From NCBI GenBank assembly GCA_002344075.1, contig DDTM01000030.1:5770-12969 (forward strand): 7,200 nt of DNA, in the 5' to 3' direction. Source of the DNA: Bacteroidetes bacterium UBA2364 (GTDB lineage: Bacteria > Bacteroidota > Rhodothermia > Rhodothermales > UBA2364). The notes under the pieces were generated by a model. That model searched no databases. It had not been told where the DNA came from and saw only the letters and a program-made list of their open reading frames with translations. Below are positions 1 through 6,734 of the stretch, one piece after another. A program made the position numbers and the translations under genes. Each line of letters opens with the position of its first letter. The stretch's first letter is position 1.

Positions 1-138
1 GTATCCCGATATGTCCTTAAATCGCCCAATGAGCCTGTATCTGTGATTTACCTTGATGAAAAGACCTCGTTCAATACCGCATTGAACGCTCTGAATAAGA
101 AATCTGATACCGATCCCATATGCAAAGGAAACAATTAA
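1..138 (+). CDS. C-terminal fragment of an unidentified protein, cut by the window edge
   Basis: An open frame enters from the left edge and runs 45 codons to a TAA at 136-138. The visible peptide is hydrophilic (it includes VIYLDEKTSFNTALNAL) with one cysteine near its end, and I recognise no motif. Codon use looks like that of a real gene, but the piece is too short to be sure. From position 95 the frame used by the following gene (170-841) is also open, so the two overlap by about 44 bases of open frame. This could therefore be the N-terminal part of the same gene separated by a +1 frameshift, or an independent upstream gene. No function can be assigned. Confidence 0.5.
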   Translation, partial: VSRYVLKSPNEPVSVIYLDEKTSFNTALNALNKKSDTDPICKGNN

Positions 139-169
139 AAGTACCCCATGGTATGCTGAGGGTGAGTAC

Positions 170-841
170 TTGGGCATAAACTATGCCTTACGAAACGATT
201 ATCAAACTACCGATCATTGCAGGACGGTTATGACTTGCCAACAAGACCCCGACGTAGGGAAAGGGGGAGGGGGAGGACCGAACGTGACAACTATTCCTCA
301 AGTACCCGTTCGAACCGTTGATATAAATTCCCCACCACCCGGAATATTAGGTTTTATATGGGGTTATATGAATAAAACCGAAAAGAGGTTGTGTTGGGAG
401 GGCATTACGGCATGTAATGCTCTGCAAACGACAATGTTTTTAGCATCAGCTGTAGATGGGGTGAATGGTTTTACGTTTTTCCACGATTCTGCGCCAGACT
501 GCTCTCCGAGAAACGCCATTAAACATGCCTATTGGAATGCGTTGATGGTTAATCAGTTCAAGAGTGAAGCCGGCGCCAAACTATATGCTGATGCACATGA
601 GGCTGGGGATGATGGCCTCGGCGATAAGTGTCCATTACAACCTGGTAGAATTAACCCTGCTTCTAAGATGGACTACCACAATAACCATGTAGGAAGGCAG
701 GTCGCATTAGCACTCTTGAAAGTGCCATACAATTTCTCGGCAGATCACCTTTATTTTGCTGTCTATCAAGCATACAAAGATGGGGCTTTAGTTGTAGAGT
801 GCGAAAAAAATAATGGCTGTTTCCCACCAAAGAAAGACTGA
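170..841 (+). CDS. Cysteine-rich protein with a C-terminal DUF6973-like His/Asn domain; 5' end uncertain
   Basis: From the TTG at 170 the frame gives 223 residues. Residues 1-60 are low-complexity with a Gly run (GKGGGGGP, 30-37) and Pro-rich stretches, like a linker. Residues about 73-205 form a helical domain with conserved-looking motifs: N115-A-I-K-H119-A-Y-W-N123, A142-H143-E144 and M167-D-Y-H170-N-N, then G175-R. This pattern matches my recollection of the DUF6973 family, whose biochemical role I do not know; the His/Glu/Asn set suggests a metal or catalytic site (inference). Eight cysteines (17, 23, 75, 82, 111, 154, 211, 217) suggest disulfides and an exported protein, yet no signal peptide is present. 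The frame is open back to 95 without ATG or GTG; TTG170 follows a GAGG at 158-161. The gene may be the C-terminal part of a longer protein broken by a frameshift. Confidence 0.72.
   Translation: MGINYALRNDYQTTDHCRTVMTCQQDPDVGKGGGGGPNVTTIPQVPVRTVDINSPPPGILGFIWGYMNKTEKRLCWEGITACNALQTTMFLASAVDGVNGFTFFHDSAPDCSPRNAIKHAYWNALMVNQFKSEAGAKLYADAHEAGDDGLGDKCPLQPGRINPASKMDYHNNHVGRQVALALLKVPYNFSADHLYFAVYQAYKDGALVVECEKNNGCFPPKKD
257..276 (+). repeat. Homopurine G-rich tract inside the 170-841 gene
   Basis: The tract has one run of three, two runs of five and one run of two Gs separated by single or triple As, and encodes the Gly-rich linker GKGGGGG. It falls short of the classic four-run G-quadruplex because the last run has only two Gs, though a two-tetrad form is possible. 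The five-G runs are slippage-prone in replication and sequencing. Confidence 0.6.
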
Positions 842-876
842 CGTGACTTGTAAACACTTCAACAATCTTTAAATCT

Positions 877-925
877 TTAAGCGCGGGTACACAGACAAGA
901 CAAGTACCCGCGCCTTAATCTTTAT
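877..925 (+). terminator. GC-rich hairpin with T-rich tail, probable rho-independent terminator
   Basis: A perfect 10-bp inverted repeat pairs GCGCGGGTAC (881-890) with GTACCCGCGC (904-913) around a 13-base loop. TTAA (877-880) and TTAA (915-918) extend the stem past one bulged C. A T-rich stretch (TCTTTATT) follows. It lies 36 bases after the stop at 841, as expected for a terminator of that gene. It also ends only a few bases before the ATG at 930, so it could act as a leader hairpin for the next gene. The T tract is interrupted, so termination may be partial. Confidence 0.6.
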
Positions 926-929
926 TCAT

Positions 930-1433
930 ATGAATGACCAACTACGCGCCATTTTTAGCCAGTTAGGCGCCATCCTCATAAAGGCATTAATAGTTGCCTC
1001 AATACTCATTGTGTTCTTGTTTATATTCATCGTATTACAGACTTATGAAACATGGATCAGTGGACCAGCTTCTATTGGGCTTGTAACACCTTGCTATATG
1101 CCTTGGGAAAGGGGCCTTATAGAAGTTGACGATACCCTTACCGTTGTTTATGGTTTTTATGGCGGTATCATGTTAGACGACTGCTACTATCAACCAACCC
1201 CGTACTTGCAATTAAAAGCCTCGGATCCGTCCATCATCAAACTCTTACCCAAACCAGCCTATAACCCCGACCGTCGAGGAACATGGGATTCCTACCAAAA
1301 GCTTGTTGCAATACGCCCCGGTAAGGCAGACATTTATTTGCACTACACCAAACTTTTCCCACGTAAGTACAAGATAGGCAGCCTTCGGGTGCAGGAAAAA
1401 CAACAAAGCAAACCCACTTTAACTAAAAAATGA
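930..1433 (+). CDS. Small single-pass membrane protein with extracytoplasmic beta-rich domain
   Basis: The 167-residue product has one strongly hydrophobic helix (about residues 15-37) after a short N-terminus, then about 130 residues most likely on the periplasmic side. That domain is strand-rich. Its second half (about 92-155, with LKASDPSIIKLL and then LVAIRPGKADIYLHY) resembles a bacterial Ig-like beta-sandwich of the Big_2 kind, where a G-x-A strand near the end is typical; this assignment is by eye. Two cysteines (55 and 85) could form a disulfide. The C-terminus is Lys/Gln-rich. ATG930 is the first start in frame and no Shine-Dalgarno is visible. The gene follows the DUF6973-like gene by 88 bases with a hairpin between, and converges on the lipoprotein gene. 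I do not recognise a named family. Confidence 0.7.
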   Translation: MNDQLRAIFSQLGAILIKALIVASILIVFLFIFIVLQTYETWISGPASIGLVTPCYMPWERGLIEVDDTLTVVYGFYGGIMLDDCYYQPTPYLQLKASDPSIIKLLPKPAYNPDRRGTWDSYQKLVAIRPGKADIYLHYTKLFPRKYKIGSLRVQEKQQSKPTLTKK

Positions 1434-1493
1434 TTTATTTTCTATCAGTAACTGTGTTTAAAAATCGCAAATAACCATGCTTGCACTCACACA

Positions 1494-1910
1494 TCAAATA
1501 AAGTAAGGTAAGGAAGGCGTGGTGAGATAGGTTGCTTGTACTTCCAGATGGTTGTGGCTATGCGATAGAATTTGCCATTGCTGGATTGTGTTTTGCTCCG
1601 GGAATTCCGAATACGTGACAATCAATTTATCGGATTTGGATAATTGCCAAGTGCCCTTTAGTTTGTAATATGCAAGGGGCGGGGTTCCACAAAAGCCAAA
1701 CGTGTTCATCTCCATTTTTCCATTGCCCTTAAATGTAATCCACCCTTCGTCTTCTTTTGGGGTGGTTTTTTCATAAACAAGCCGATATTCATCTACCTCC
1801 ACCACTTTCCACGTCCCAATAAATGGAGACAGATCTTCGTGTATATCAAACACGGAGCAACCAGAGAGAGGGAATAAGGTCAAAAAAAACAAGAATATCC
1901 TTTTTTTCAT
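1494..1910 (-). CDS. Lipoprotein with lipocalin-like domain
   Basis: From the ATG at 1910 the product is 138 residues. It begins MKKR followed by a hydrophobic core and a lipobox L15-S-G-C18, so it is a predicted signal-peptidase II substrate anchored by lipidated Cys18. The mature part opens with G32-T-W34-K-V, the G-x-W signature of lipocalin-like folds. Further strands follow, including WITFKGNGKMEM (57-68) and a second G-T-W (86-88, KGTWQLSKSDKLIVTYSE), consistent with the small lipocalin-like lipoproteins common in Bacteroidota, whose ligands are mostly unknown. The frame is open 21 codons further upstream to 1973, but that extension would bury the signal peptide, so I reject it. The gene is divergent from the large outer-membrane protein and convergent with the 930-1433 gene. 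No terminator hairpin was found between 1434 and 1493. Confidence 0.85.
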   Translation of the reverse strand: MKKRIFLFFLTLFPLSGCSVFDIHEDLSPFIGTWKVVEVDEYRLVYEKTTPKEDEGWITFKGNGKMEMNTFGFCGTPPLAYYKLKGTWQLSKSDKLIVTYSEFPEQNTIQQWQILSHSHNHLEVQATYLTTPSLPYFI

Positions 1911-2244
1911 CTTAGTGCGGATTAATGGAGTAAGATTTGTCCTTACTACCCCATTGCTAAAGTCCATGACCAACGTCTCATGTACATCCTTGTTAATTCA
2001 ATTCAAGAAACGGTGTAACCATTTCTCCGTCTCTCCCGTAGGTAAAGTCCGTTGCCAAACCAACTGCGCTCTTTATAACCGTGTAACACACGTCCTCCGC
2101 TGTCCCCTATGCAGTTACCAGGCGTTTGTCTTCCACCCTACTTGGCTTAGCGCTTCCCGATTTGCAACATGACTTATTCCCGATTTTTGCCGGGGACACG
2201 TTTTTACGTGCTTTTTACTGAAACCAAATCAATACACACAGAAA
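1911..2244. other. Divergent intergenic region of 334 bases
   Basis: This stretch separates the minus-strand lipoprotein start from the plus-strand receptor start and should hold both promoters. On the + strand the part from about 2020 to 2160 is pyrimidine- and C-rich. Short open frames (1915-2172 and 2169-2390, +) look random: their peptides are rich in Cys, Arg and Ser, with no signal peptide or domain, and the second runs into the receptor gene. A weak 5-bp hairpin (2197-2201 with 2206-2210) followed by a short T run is present. I see no tRNA or clear riboswitch. Confidence 0.6.
2161..2189 (+). promoter_or_regulatory. Candidate Bacteroidota-type promoter for the receptor gene
   Basis: TTTG at 2161-2164 and GATTTTTG at 2182-2189, 17 bases apart, resemble the Bacteroides -33 TTTG and -7 TAnnTTTG elements with one mismatch in the latter. 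Transcription would start near 2195, giving a leader of about 50 bases before ATG2245. Such a short degenerate match in AT-rich DNA can arise by chance, and the promoter rule for this lineage is assumed. Confidence 0.28.
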
Positions 2245-4698
2245 ATGAACCTCCATCGTATTGCAACCCTCGTTTTATGGTGTTTTCTTGTAACACCTGT
2301 TTTTGCCCAAAATCCGGCCTCGGTGCGGGGAAAAGTTTTGGACCCAGAAGGCAAGGCGATGCCCTTTGCCACCGTTATGCTCATGCGTAGTGCGGATAAG
2401 GTCTTTGTAAAAGGAGCCCTTACTGATACGGCTGGTGTTTATCTCTTACCCAAAGTTGCTGCCGGACAGTATTATGTATCGGCCTCGTTTGTGGGGACAA
2501 AAGGCGTTATCTCCGAGCCTTTTGCAGTACAAACGGGCGACGAAGTACAGGTTCCTGTTTTACGCCTCCTTCCGGGAGATAATAGTACACAGGTAACCAT
2601 CACAGGGCAACGTCCACTCATACAGTTAGAGCCAGACCGCGTAACAATGAATGTGGAAGGAACCACGAATGCAACAGGCTCAAATGGTCTCGAATTGCTC
2701 CAGAAAGCACCCGGTGTAACAATTGATAATGATGACAACATTAGCCTTCAAGGTCGGAACAGCGTCAAAATCTATATTGATGGTCGTCCGACGCAGATGA
2801 GCGGGAAAGACTTGGCCAACTTCCTCCGTTCGATGCAGTCCAGTAACGTAGATCGGATAGACCTCATCACCAACCCTTCCGCTCGTTACGATGCCTCTGG
2901 CAATGCGGGCATTATAGATATCCGCCTGAAGAAAAATACGGCTTGGGGGACGAATGGAACCTTTACTACAGGTGGGGCACAAGGTCGGAATACACGGTAT
3001 AACGGGAATGTGACGTTCAATAACCGTAGCGAAAAAACCAATATTTTTGGTTCTGTTGGGCATAATGGCGGTCCCAATGCCAACGACCAATTGATTTACC
3101 GTGTACAGGCAGGTCAGATATATGACCAAACCTCTAAAACAGTTGCCGATTACAACAATACCAACCTGAAACTGGGCTTGGACTATACCTTAGACAAGAA
3201 AAAAACTTTGGGAATCATGGCCGATGGCAATTATGCGACTGGAACGTGGTCTTCCAATGGACGCACTCCCATTCTCAACTTAGACAATACCCAAAAAGAA
3301 CTGCTTGTAGCTTCCAACCGTATTCCAGGTTCACGTAGCAATTTCAACGTAAACCTGAACTACCGATTTGCGGATACAAGGGCCAAAAAAGAGTTTAATG
3401 TGGATGCAGACCGAGGGGGGTTTCGGAATCGTGGAAATTCCTACCAACCTAACACCTACTATAATCCTTCTGAAACCACGATTCTCCGTCAATTTATTTA
3501 CAAAAACAGCACCCCCACCGATGTGGATATTTATACCCTCAAAGGGGATTACACCCAACCACTTGGTAAAGCGAAACTGGATTTGGGCTTTAAAGTATCT
3601 TATGTGATAACGGATAATACTTTTACCTTCTGGGATGTGGTCAACAACGTGGATGTGAAAAACTTAGACCGGAGTAACCAATTTACATTCAAGGAAAACA
3701 TCAATGCCGCCTATGTAAACTACGGAAAGCGTCTTACACCCAAAGTCAATTTGCAAGCGGGATTACGCCTAGAACAAACCAATTCTAAAGGCCAACTCAC
3801 CAGTGCTAAACCACAAAACGATGACGAAGTAACCCGTAATTATATAGATGTCTTCCCTTCGGCTTCGGTTAGCATGAACCTTAACCCAAAGAACATGCTG
3901 AATGTATCTGCCACTCGCCGCATAGATCGGCCCTCTTATCAACAACTGAATCCGTTCGAGAATAAACTCGATGAATTGACATACCAAAAAGGAAATGCGT
4001 TCCTGAAACCCCAATACACCAATAAGTTGGATTTGGCGCACACCTATAAATTTAAATATACTACCACGTTCAGTTTTAGTCGTACCCGCGACTTCTTTAC
4101 CCAGATTATGGACACCACAGAGACCAACCGGACGTTCATTACGCAGAAGAACTTGGCCAAACAAGAAGTGATGAGCCTGAATATCGGTGCACCCCTTCAG
4201 ATCAAAAAAGGTTGGAATGCCTACCTAAACGCTAATGTGAACCGCTCGTTTTATAAAGCTGATTTCGGTGAAGGGAGAATAATTGACCTCGCAGCGATTG
4301 GTTATACATTCTATGGGCAATCCACGTATGCTTTGAGCAAGAACGCTACTGCGGAGATTTCAGGTTTTTACAATGGTCCATTTATCTGGGGTGGGACATT
4401 TAAAAGCAAGCCTATGGGGGGCTTAGATTTGGGTGTTTCGCAAAAACTCTTTAATGACCGCGGAAGTCTAAAAGTGACCCTATCGGATATTTTGGGGACC
4501 TTGCGTTTCAAAGGAAGCAGTACGTTTGGCGGTATCAATACCACTGTTGGCTCCAACTGGGAAGCGCGGCAGTTGCGATTTACGTTTTCTTATCGTTTTG
4601 GCTCTAACGAAGTAAAAAGTAGCCGACAACGCAAAACTGGTTCCGAGGACGAGTCTCGCCGGAGTTCTGGCGGCGGTGGCGGTATCGGTAACAAATAA
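2245..4698 (+). CDS. Outer-membrane beta-barrel protein, TonB-dependent-receptor-like, with carboxypeptidase-regulatory-like domain
   Basis: The 817-residue product starts with a signal peptide (1-21, cleavage after PVFA). Residues about 26-110 form a carboxypeptidase-D regulatory-like domain (VRGKVLDPEGKAMPFATV, then the GxYLLPKVAAGQYYVSASF pattern). Residues about 120-228 are a TonB-receptor-type plug, with LLQKAPGV, the IYIDGRP turn and NPSARYDASGNAGIIDIRLKK. The rest, to about 785 (FTFSYRF), alternates like a transmembrane barrel and fits the outer membrane beta-barrel family (OMP_b-brl_3). Such proteins sit in the outer membrane and are thought to import or bind substrates; no SusD partner or other clue to a substrate lies beside this gene. 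The last 32 residues after the final strand are charged and Gly-rich. ATG2245 has no Shine-Dalgarno, as usual in this phylum. The gene appears monocistronic, with a strong terminator 25 bases after its stop. Confidence 0.93.
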   Translation: MNLHRIATLVLWCFLVTPVFAQNPASVRGKVLDPEGKAMPFATVMLMRSADKVFVKGALTDTAGVYLLPKVAAGQYYVSASFVGTKGVISEPFAVQTGDEVQVPVLRLLPGDNSTQVTITGQRPLIQLEPDRVTMNVEGTTNATGSNGLELLQKAPGVTIDNDDNISLQGRNSVKIYIDGRPTQMSGKDLANFLRSMQSSNVDRIDLITNPSARYDASGNAGIIDIRLKKNTAWGTNGTFTTGGAQGRNTRYNGNVTFNNRSEKTNIFGSVGHNGGPNANDQLIYRVQAGQIYDQTSKTVADYNNTNLKLGLDYTLDKKKTLGIMADGNYATGTWSSNGRTPILNLDNTQKELLVASNRIPGSRSNFNVNLNYRFADTRAKKEFNVDADRGGFRNRGNSYQPNTYYNPSETTILRQFIYKNSTPTDVDIYTLKGDYTQPLGKAKLDLGFKVSYVITDNTFTFWDVVNNVDVKNLDRSNQFTFKENINAAYVNYGKRLTPKVNLQAGLRLEQTNSKGQLTSAKPQNDDEVTRNYIDVFPSASVSMNLNPKNMLNVSATRRIDRPSYQQLNPFENKLDELTYQKGNAFLKPQYTNKLDLAHTYKFKYTTTFSFSRTRDFFTQIMDTTETNRTFITQKNLAKQEVMSLNIGAPLQIKKGWNAYLNANVNRSFYKADFGEGRIIDLAAIGYTFYGQSTYALSKNATAEISGFYNGPFIWGGTFKSKPMGGLDLGVSQKLFNDRGSLKVTLSDILGTLRFKGSSTFGGINTTVGSNWEARQLRFTFSYRFGSNEVKSSRQRKTGSEDESRRSSGGGGGIGNK

Positions 4699-4722
4699 CT
4701 CGAAGACTTAGCCAATTACAGC

Positions 4723-4759
4723 AAAGGCCGTTCTCTATAACAAAGAGAACGGCCTTTTT
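4723..4759 (+). terminator. Rho-independent terminator of the receptor gene
   Basis: A perfect 14-bp stem pairs AAAGGCCGTTCTCT (4723-4736) with AGAGAACGGCCTTT (4744-4757) around a 7-base loop, with a run of five Ts at 4755-4759. It sits 25 bases after the receptor stop and 37 bases before the end of the convergent minus-strand gene. On the minus strand the same stem is followed by only three Ts, so it may terminate that gene too, but less well. Confidence 0.93.
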
Positions 4760-4795
4760 GAGTTACAAGTTCTGGTATGCCTTGAAAACACTCTA

Positions 4796-5212
4796 TTATG
4801 CTTTTTTCCGTTTTTTTCTCAGTTTGCGCCAGAGGGCCTCTAACGAAATGTATAAAATCAGAACCATCAACATCCACTGTAAGGCAAGCCGGGCCCATAT
4901 ACCTCCCCCGCCTACCCACAGCACTCCCATTAACAATAAGCTAAATACGATACCGAACGAAAGCAACATCATGTCTTCCTGCTCCAGTTCCAACCATCGG
5001 GAGACCGTTATAAAAGCGGGTATTAGTGCCCCAAAAAAAGGCGGAGTGATAAGCTCAAAAATATTTTGCGGATACCACAGCCCGCTTCGATGTAAATAAT
5101 CGTAAACAAGCCCGCCTCCAAATAAAAGGAGCCATAGCATTATCAGTGGAATGGTTATGGGCAAAAAATCTCGTTGAAACAACGACCCGTTTATATTGTG
5201 TTCAGTAGTCAT
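4796..5212 (-). CDS. Four-helix integral membrane protein of unknown function
   Basis: The 138-residue product has four predicted membrane helices at about 17-38, 51-71, 81-102 and 105-125. It ends in a strongly basic tail (129-137, nearly all Lys and Arg) that by the positive-inside rule should be cytoplasmic, which places the N-terminus inside as well. The loop between helices 2 and 3 is acidic (LELEQED, 74-80). No catalytic motif or known family is recognised. ATG5212 is the first start in frame. The gene is divergent from the M23 peptidase and convergent with the receptor gene. Overlapping frames on either strand (4758-5099 + and 4716-4919 -) give less protein-like peptides, whereas this one has a coherent hydrophobic pattern. 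Confidence 0.78.
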   Translation of the reverse strand: MTTEHNINGSLFQRDFLPITIPLIMLWLLLFGGGLVYDYLHRSGLWYPQNIFELITPPFFGALIPAFITVSRWLELEQEDMMLLSFGIVFSLLLMGVLWVGGGGIWARLALQWMLMVLILYISLEALWRKLRKKRKKA

Positions 5213-5369
5213 AGGTATGTATTATAAAGGAGGAGGCTCGAAATTAAGAAACCATACGACCCAAGTACAAAAACGAGCTCGAAAATATATTTATTTTGAA
5301 TGTGGTGCTTCTTTCGCACGCTTTTTGAAGGGTATATTAAGTGTTTGTGATTCATTAGCCCTTGTTTGT
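5213..5369. promoter_or_regulatory. Divergent promoter region between a membrane protein and the M23 peptidase
   Basis: These 157 bases lie between two divergent starts. On the minus strand a perfect TATAAT (5226 down to 5221) sits 8 bases before ATG5212; used as a -10 box it would give an almost leaderless transcript, but no good -35 partner is seen. A farther minus-strand pair, TTTG with TAATTTCG, also loosely resembles Bacteroidota elements. The palindrome CGAGCTCG (5274-5281) and a repeated GCTCGAAA (5236-5243 and 5277-5284) are present and could be operator-like or chance. The plus-strand promoter for 5370 was not located. Confidence 0.4.
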
Positions 5370-6734
5370 ATGCGCTCGCTACCATTGATCATTTTAATGT
5401 TACTGCCAACCCTTCTTCCTGCCCAAGACGGTGGCGGAAGCCTTGCATTGCCCGAAGATCACCTGACTACAGGAGATTATGCGAGGATTCATGCCGATTT
5501 AGCGAACCAAACCCGCCTACTTACCCAACAAGGACTGCTTCTTCAAAAAAACGAGGTGGTGAGTTTGGGATGGCCAATACGCATGGCCGCTCACCTCTCG
5601 GATCCTGCCCTTTATGGTATCTCAAATTTTGTAGATCAAGATCAAACGACGGGCATTCGTGATTTTAATTGTGGTTCTCGAACGTATGACGGACATAACG
5701 GGACTGATATTTTTCTGTGGCCCTTTCAATGGCTGATGATGGACCAAAATAGTGTAGAAGTGGTTGCTGCTGCACCAGGTGTTATCTTGCAAAAAGTGGA
5801 CGGTAACTATGACCGAAGGTGTGATTGGACCACCGACCCCAATTGGAACGCGGTCTTTATTCGTCATAGCGATGGGTCCACTACATGGTATGGTCACCTC
5901 AAACGGGGTTCACTTACCTCAAAGGCCATTGGTCAAAGTGTGGCACAAGGAGAATATCTTGGCTTGGTTGGTAGCTCTGGCAAATCCACCGGGCCGCACC
6001 TACACTTTGAAGTATATGATCCCGCTGGAAAGCTGATAGACCCTTATGCTGGAAGTTGTAATTCGCTCAATGCTTCCTCTTGGTGGTCGGGAAATAAGAC
6101 ATACTACGATTCTGGAATTAATGCGCTACGACTACATAGCAAACCACCGGTATTTAACACATGCCCAACACCGGAATCCACCTTTGACAAAACAATTTTT
6201 GCACCGGGATCACAACTGATTACCGCTGCATACTTTCGCGATCAGCAAGTGGGTCAAAATGTGAGTTATCGCCTAATTCAGCCCAATGGGAGTACATGGC
6301 TTAGTTGGTCACAAACCATGAACACGTATTATCCGGCTTCCTATTGGTACTGGACCTACTCACTTCCGACATCTCCAACAGGAATGTGGCGATTTGAGGC
6401 TACATATCAGGGAAAAACCGTTTTTAAAGCATTTACGCTATCTGCAATTGCCTCGACCGATGACGAAATCCCTGACCAGTCTTATGTGTCCGCGTTATAT
6501 CCAAGTCCTTTTACTTCAAAAACCAGCCTCGACCTCCATCTGAATAAACCTCAGAAAGTGAGCGCCGTTTTGTACAATACCCTCGGTCAATCCATTAAAA
6601 CAGTATTTGAGGGGGTTGTTCCTGCTACCGGCATGGTACATTGGACGATAGATACATCCGACTTGGCACGTGGCGTGTACTTTGTTCGGGTACAGGGTGA
6701 AGATTTTGCGATAACACGAAGCGCAGTGAAGTGA
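5370..6734 (+). CDS. Secreted M23 (LytM-type) metallopeptidase with T9SS type A sorting domain
   Basis: From ATG5370 the product is 454 residues. A signal peptide (1-18, ending LLPA) is followed by an N-terminal region and an M23 domain at about 65-228. The domain carries H109-N-G-T-D113, H176 in WYGHL, and H210-L-H212-F-E, the expected zinc ligands and catalytic histidines, so it is probably an active peptidoglycan or glycyl endopeptidase. The glycine-rich GLVGSSGKSTGPHLHFE stretch is typical of the family. Residues about 275-358 look like an Ig-like beta-sandwich rich in Trp and Tyr. Residues about 375-454 are a Por/T9SS C-terminal sorting domain (YPSPF, then LYNTLGQ, then LARGVYFVRV and a final Lys), implying export through the type IX system. 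The frame is open upstream to 5196, but that would bury the signal peptide and overlap the divergent gene, so I chose 5370. Its stop overlaps the next gene by four bases. Confidence 0.92.
   Translation: MRSLPLIILMLLPTLLPAQDGGGSLALPEDHLTTGDYARIHADLANQTRLLTQQGLLLQKNEVVSLGWPIRMAAHLSDPALYGISNFVDQDQTTGIRDFNCGSRTYDGHNGTDIFLWPFQWLMMDQNSVEVVAAAPGVILQKVDGNYDRRCDWTTDPNWNAVFIRHSDGSTTWYGHLKRGSLTSKAIGQSVAQGEYLGLVGSSGKSTGPHLHFEVYDPAGKLIDPYAGSCNSLNASSWWSGNKTYYDSGINALRLHSKPPVFNTCPTPESTFDKTIFAPGSQLITAAYFRDQQVGQNVSYRLIQPNGSTWLSWSQTMNTYYPASYWYWTYSLPTSPTGMWRFEATYQGKTVFKAFTLSAIASTDDEIPDQSYVSALYPSPFTSKTSLDLHLNKPQKVSAVLYNTLGQSIKTVFEGVVPATGMVHWTIDTSDLARGVYFVRVQGEDFAITRSAVK

Noticed and set aside
1911..1973. N-terminal 21-codon extension of the lipoprotein
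   Set aside because: It would put charged and polar residues ahead of a classic MKKR signal peptide and lipobox; the ATG at 1910 fits much better.
1915..2172. 85-residue open frame on the + strand
   Set aside because: It overlaps the lipoprotein start on the other strand, has an odd Cys/Arg/Ser-rich composition and shows no domain, signal peptide or start context.
2197..2216. Small hairpin (CACGT with ACGTG) followed by a T run
   Set aside because: A 5-bp stem with a 4-base loop is too weak for a confident terminator, and no gene ends upstream of it.
2169..2390. 73-residue open frame on the + strand
   Set aside because: It runs out of frame into the well-supported receptor gene, and its second half is a shadow of the signal-peptide region.
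2680..3129. 149-residue minus-strand open frame inside the receptor gene
   Set aside because: It is antisense to the strongly supported plug and barrel coding sequence and shows no recognisable features; the other minus-strand frames at 2472-2741, 3331-3558 and 3769-4164 are rejected for the same reason.
4758..5099. 113-residue open frame on the + strand
   Set aside because: It lies antisense to the four-helix membrane protein, begins at the end of a terminator, and its composition (Ser, Pro and Asn runs) looks like a shadow.
5226..5236. Perfect Shine-Dalgarno-like purine run (AAAGGAGGAGG) on the + strand
   Set aside because: No ATG, GTG or TTG lies at the right distance in a usable frame; it is probably chance.
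5196..5369. N-terminal 58-codon extension of the M23 peptidase
   Set aside because: It overlaps the start of the divergent membrane gene, is basic and unstructured, and would bury the signal peptide that begins at 5370.
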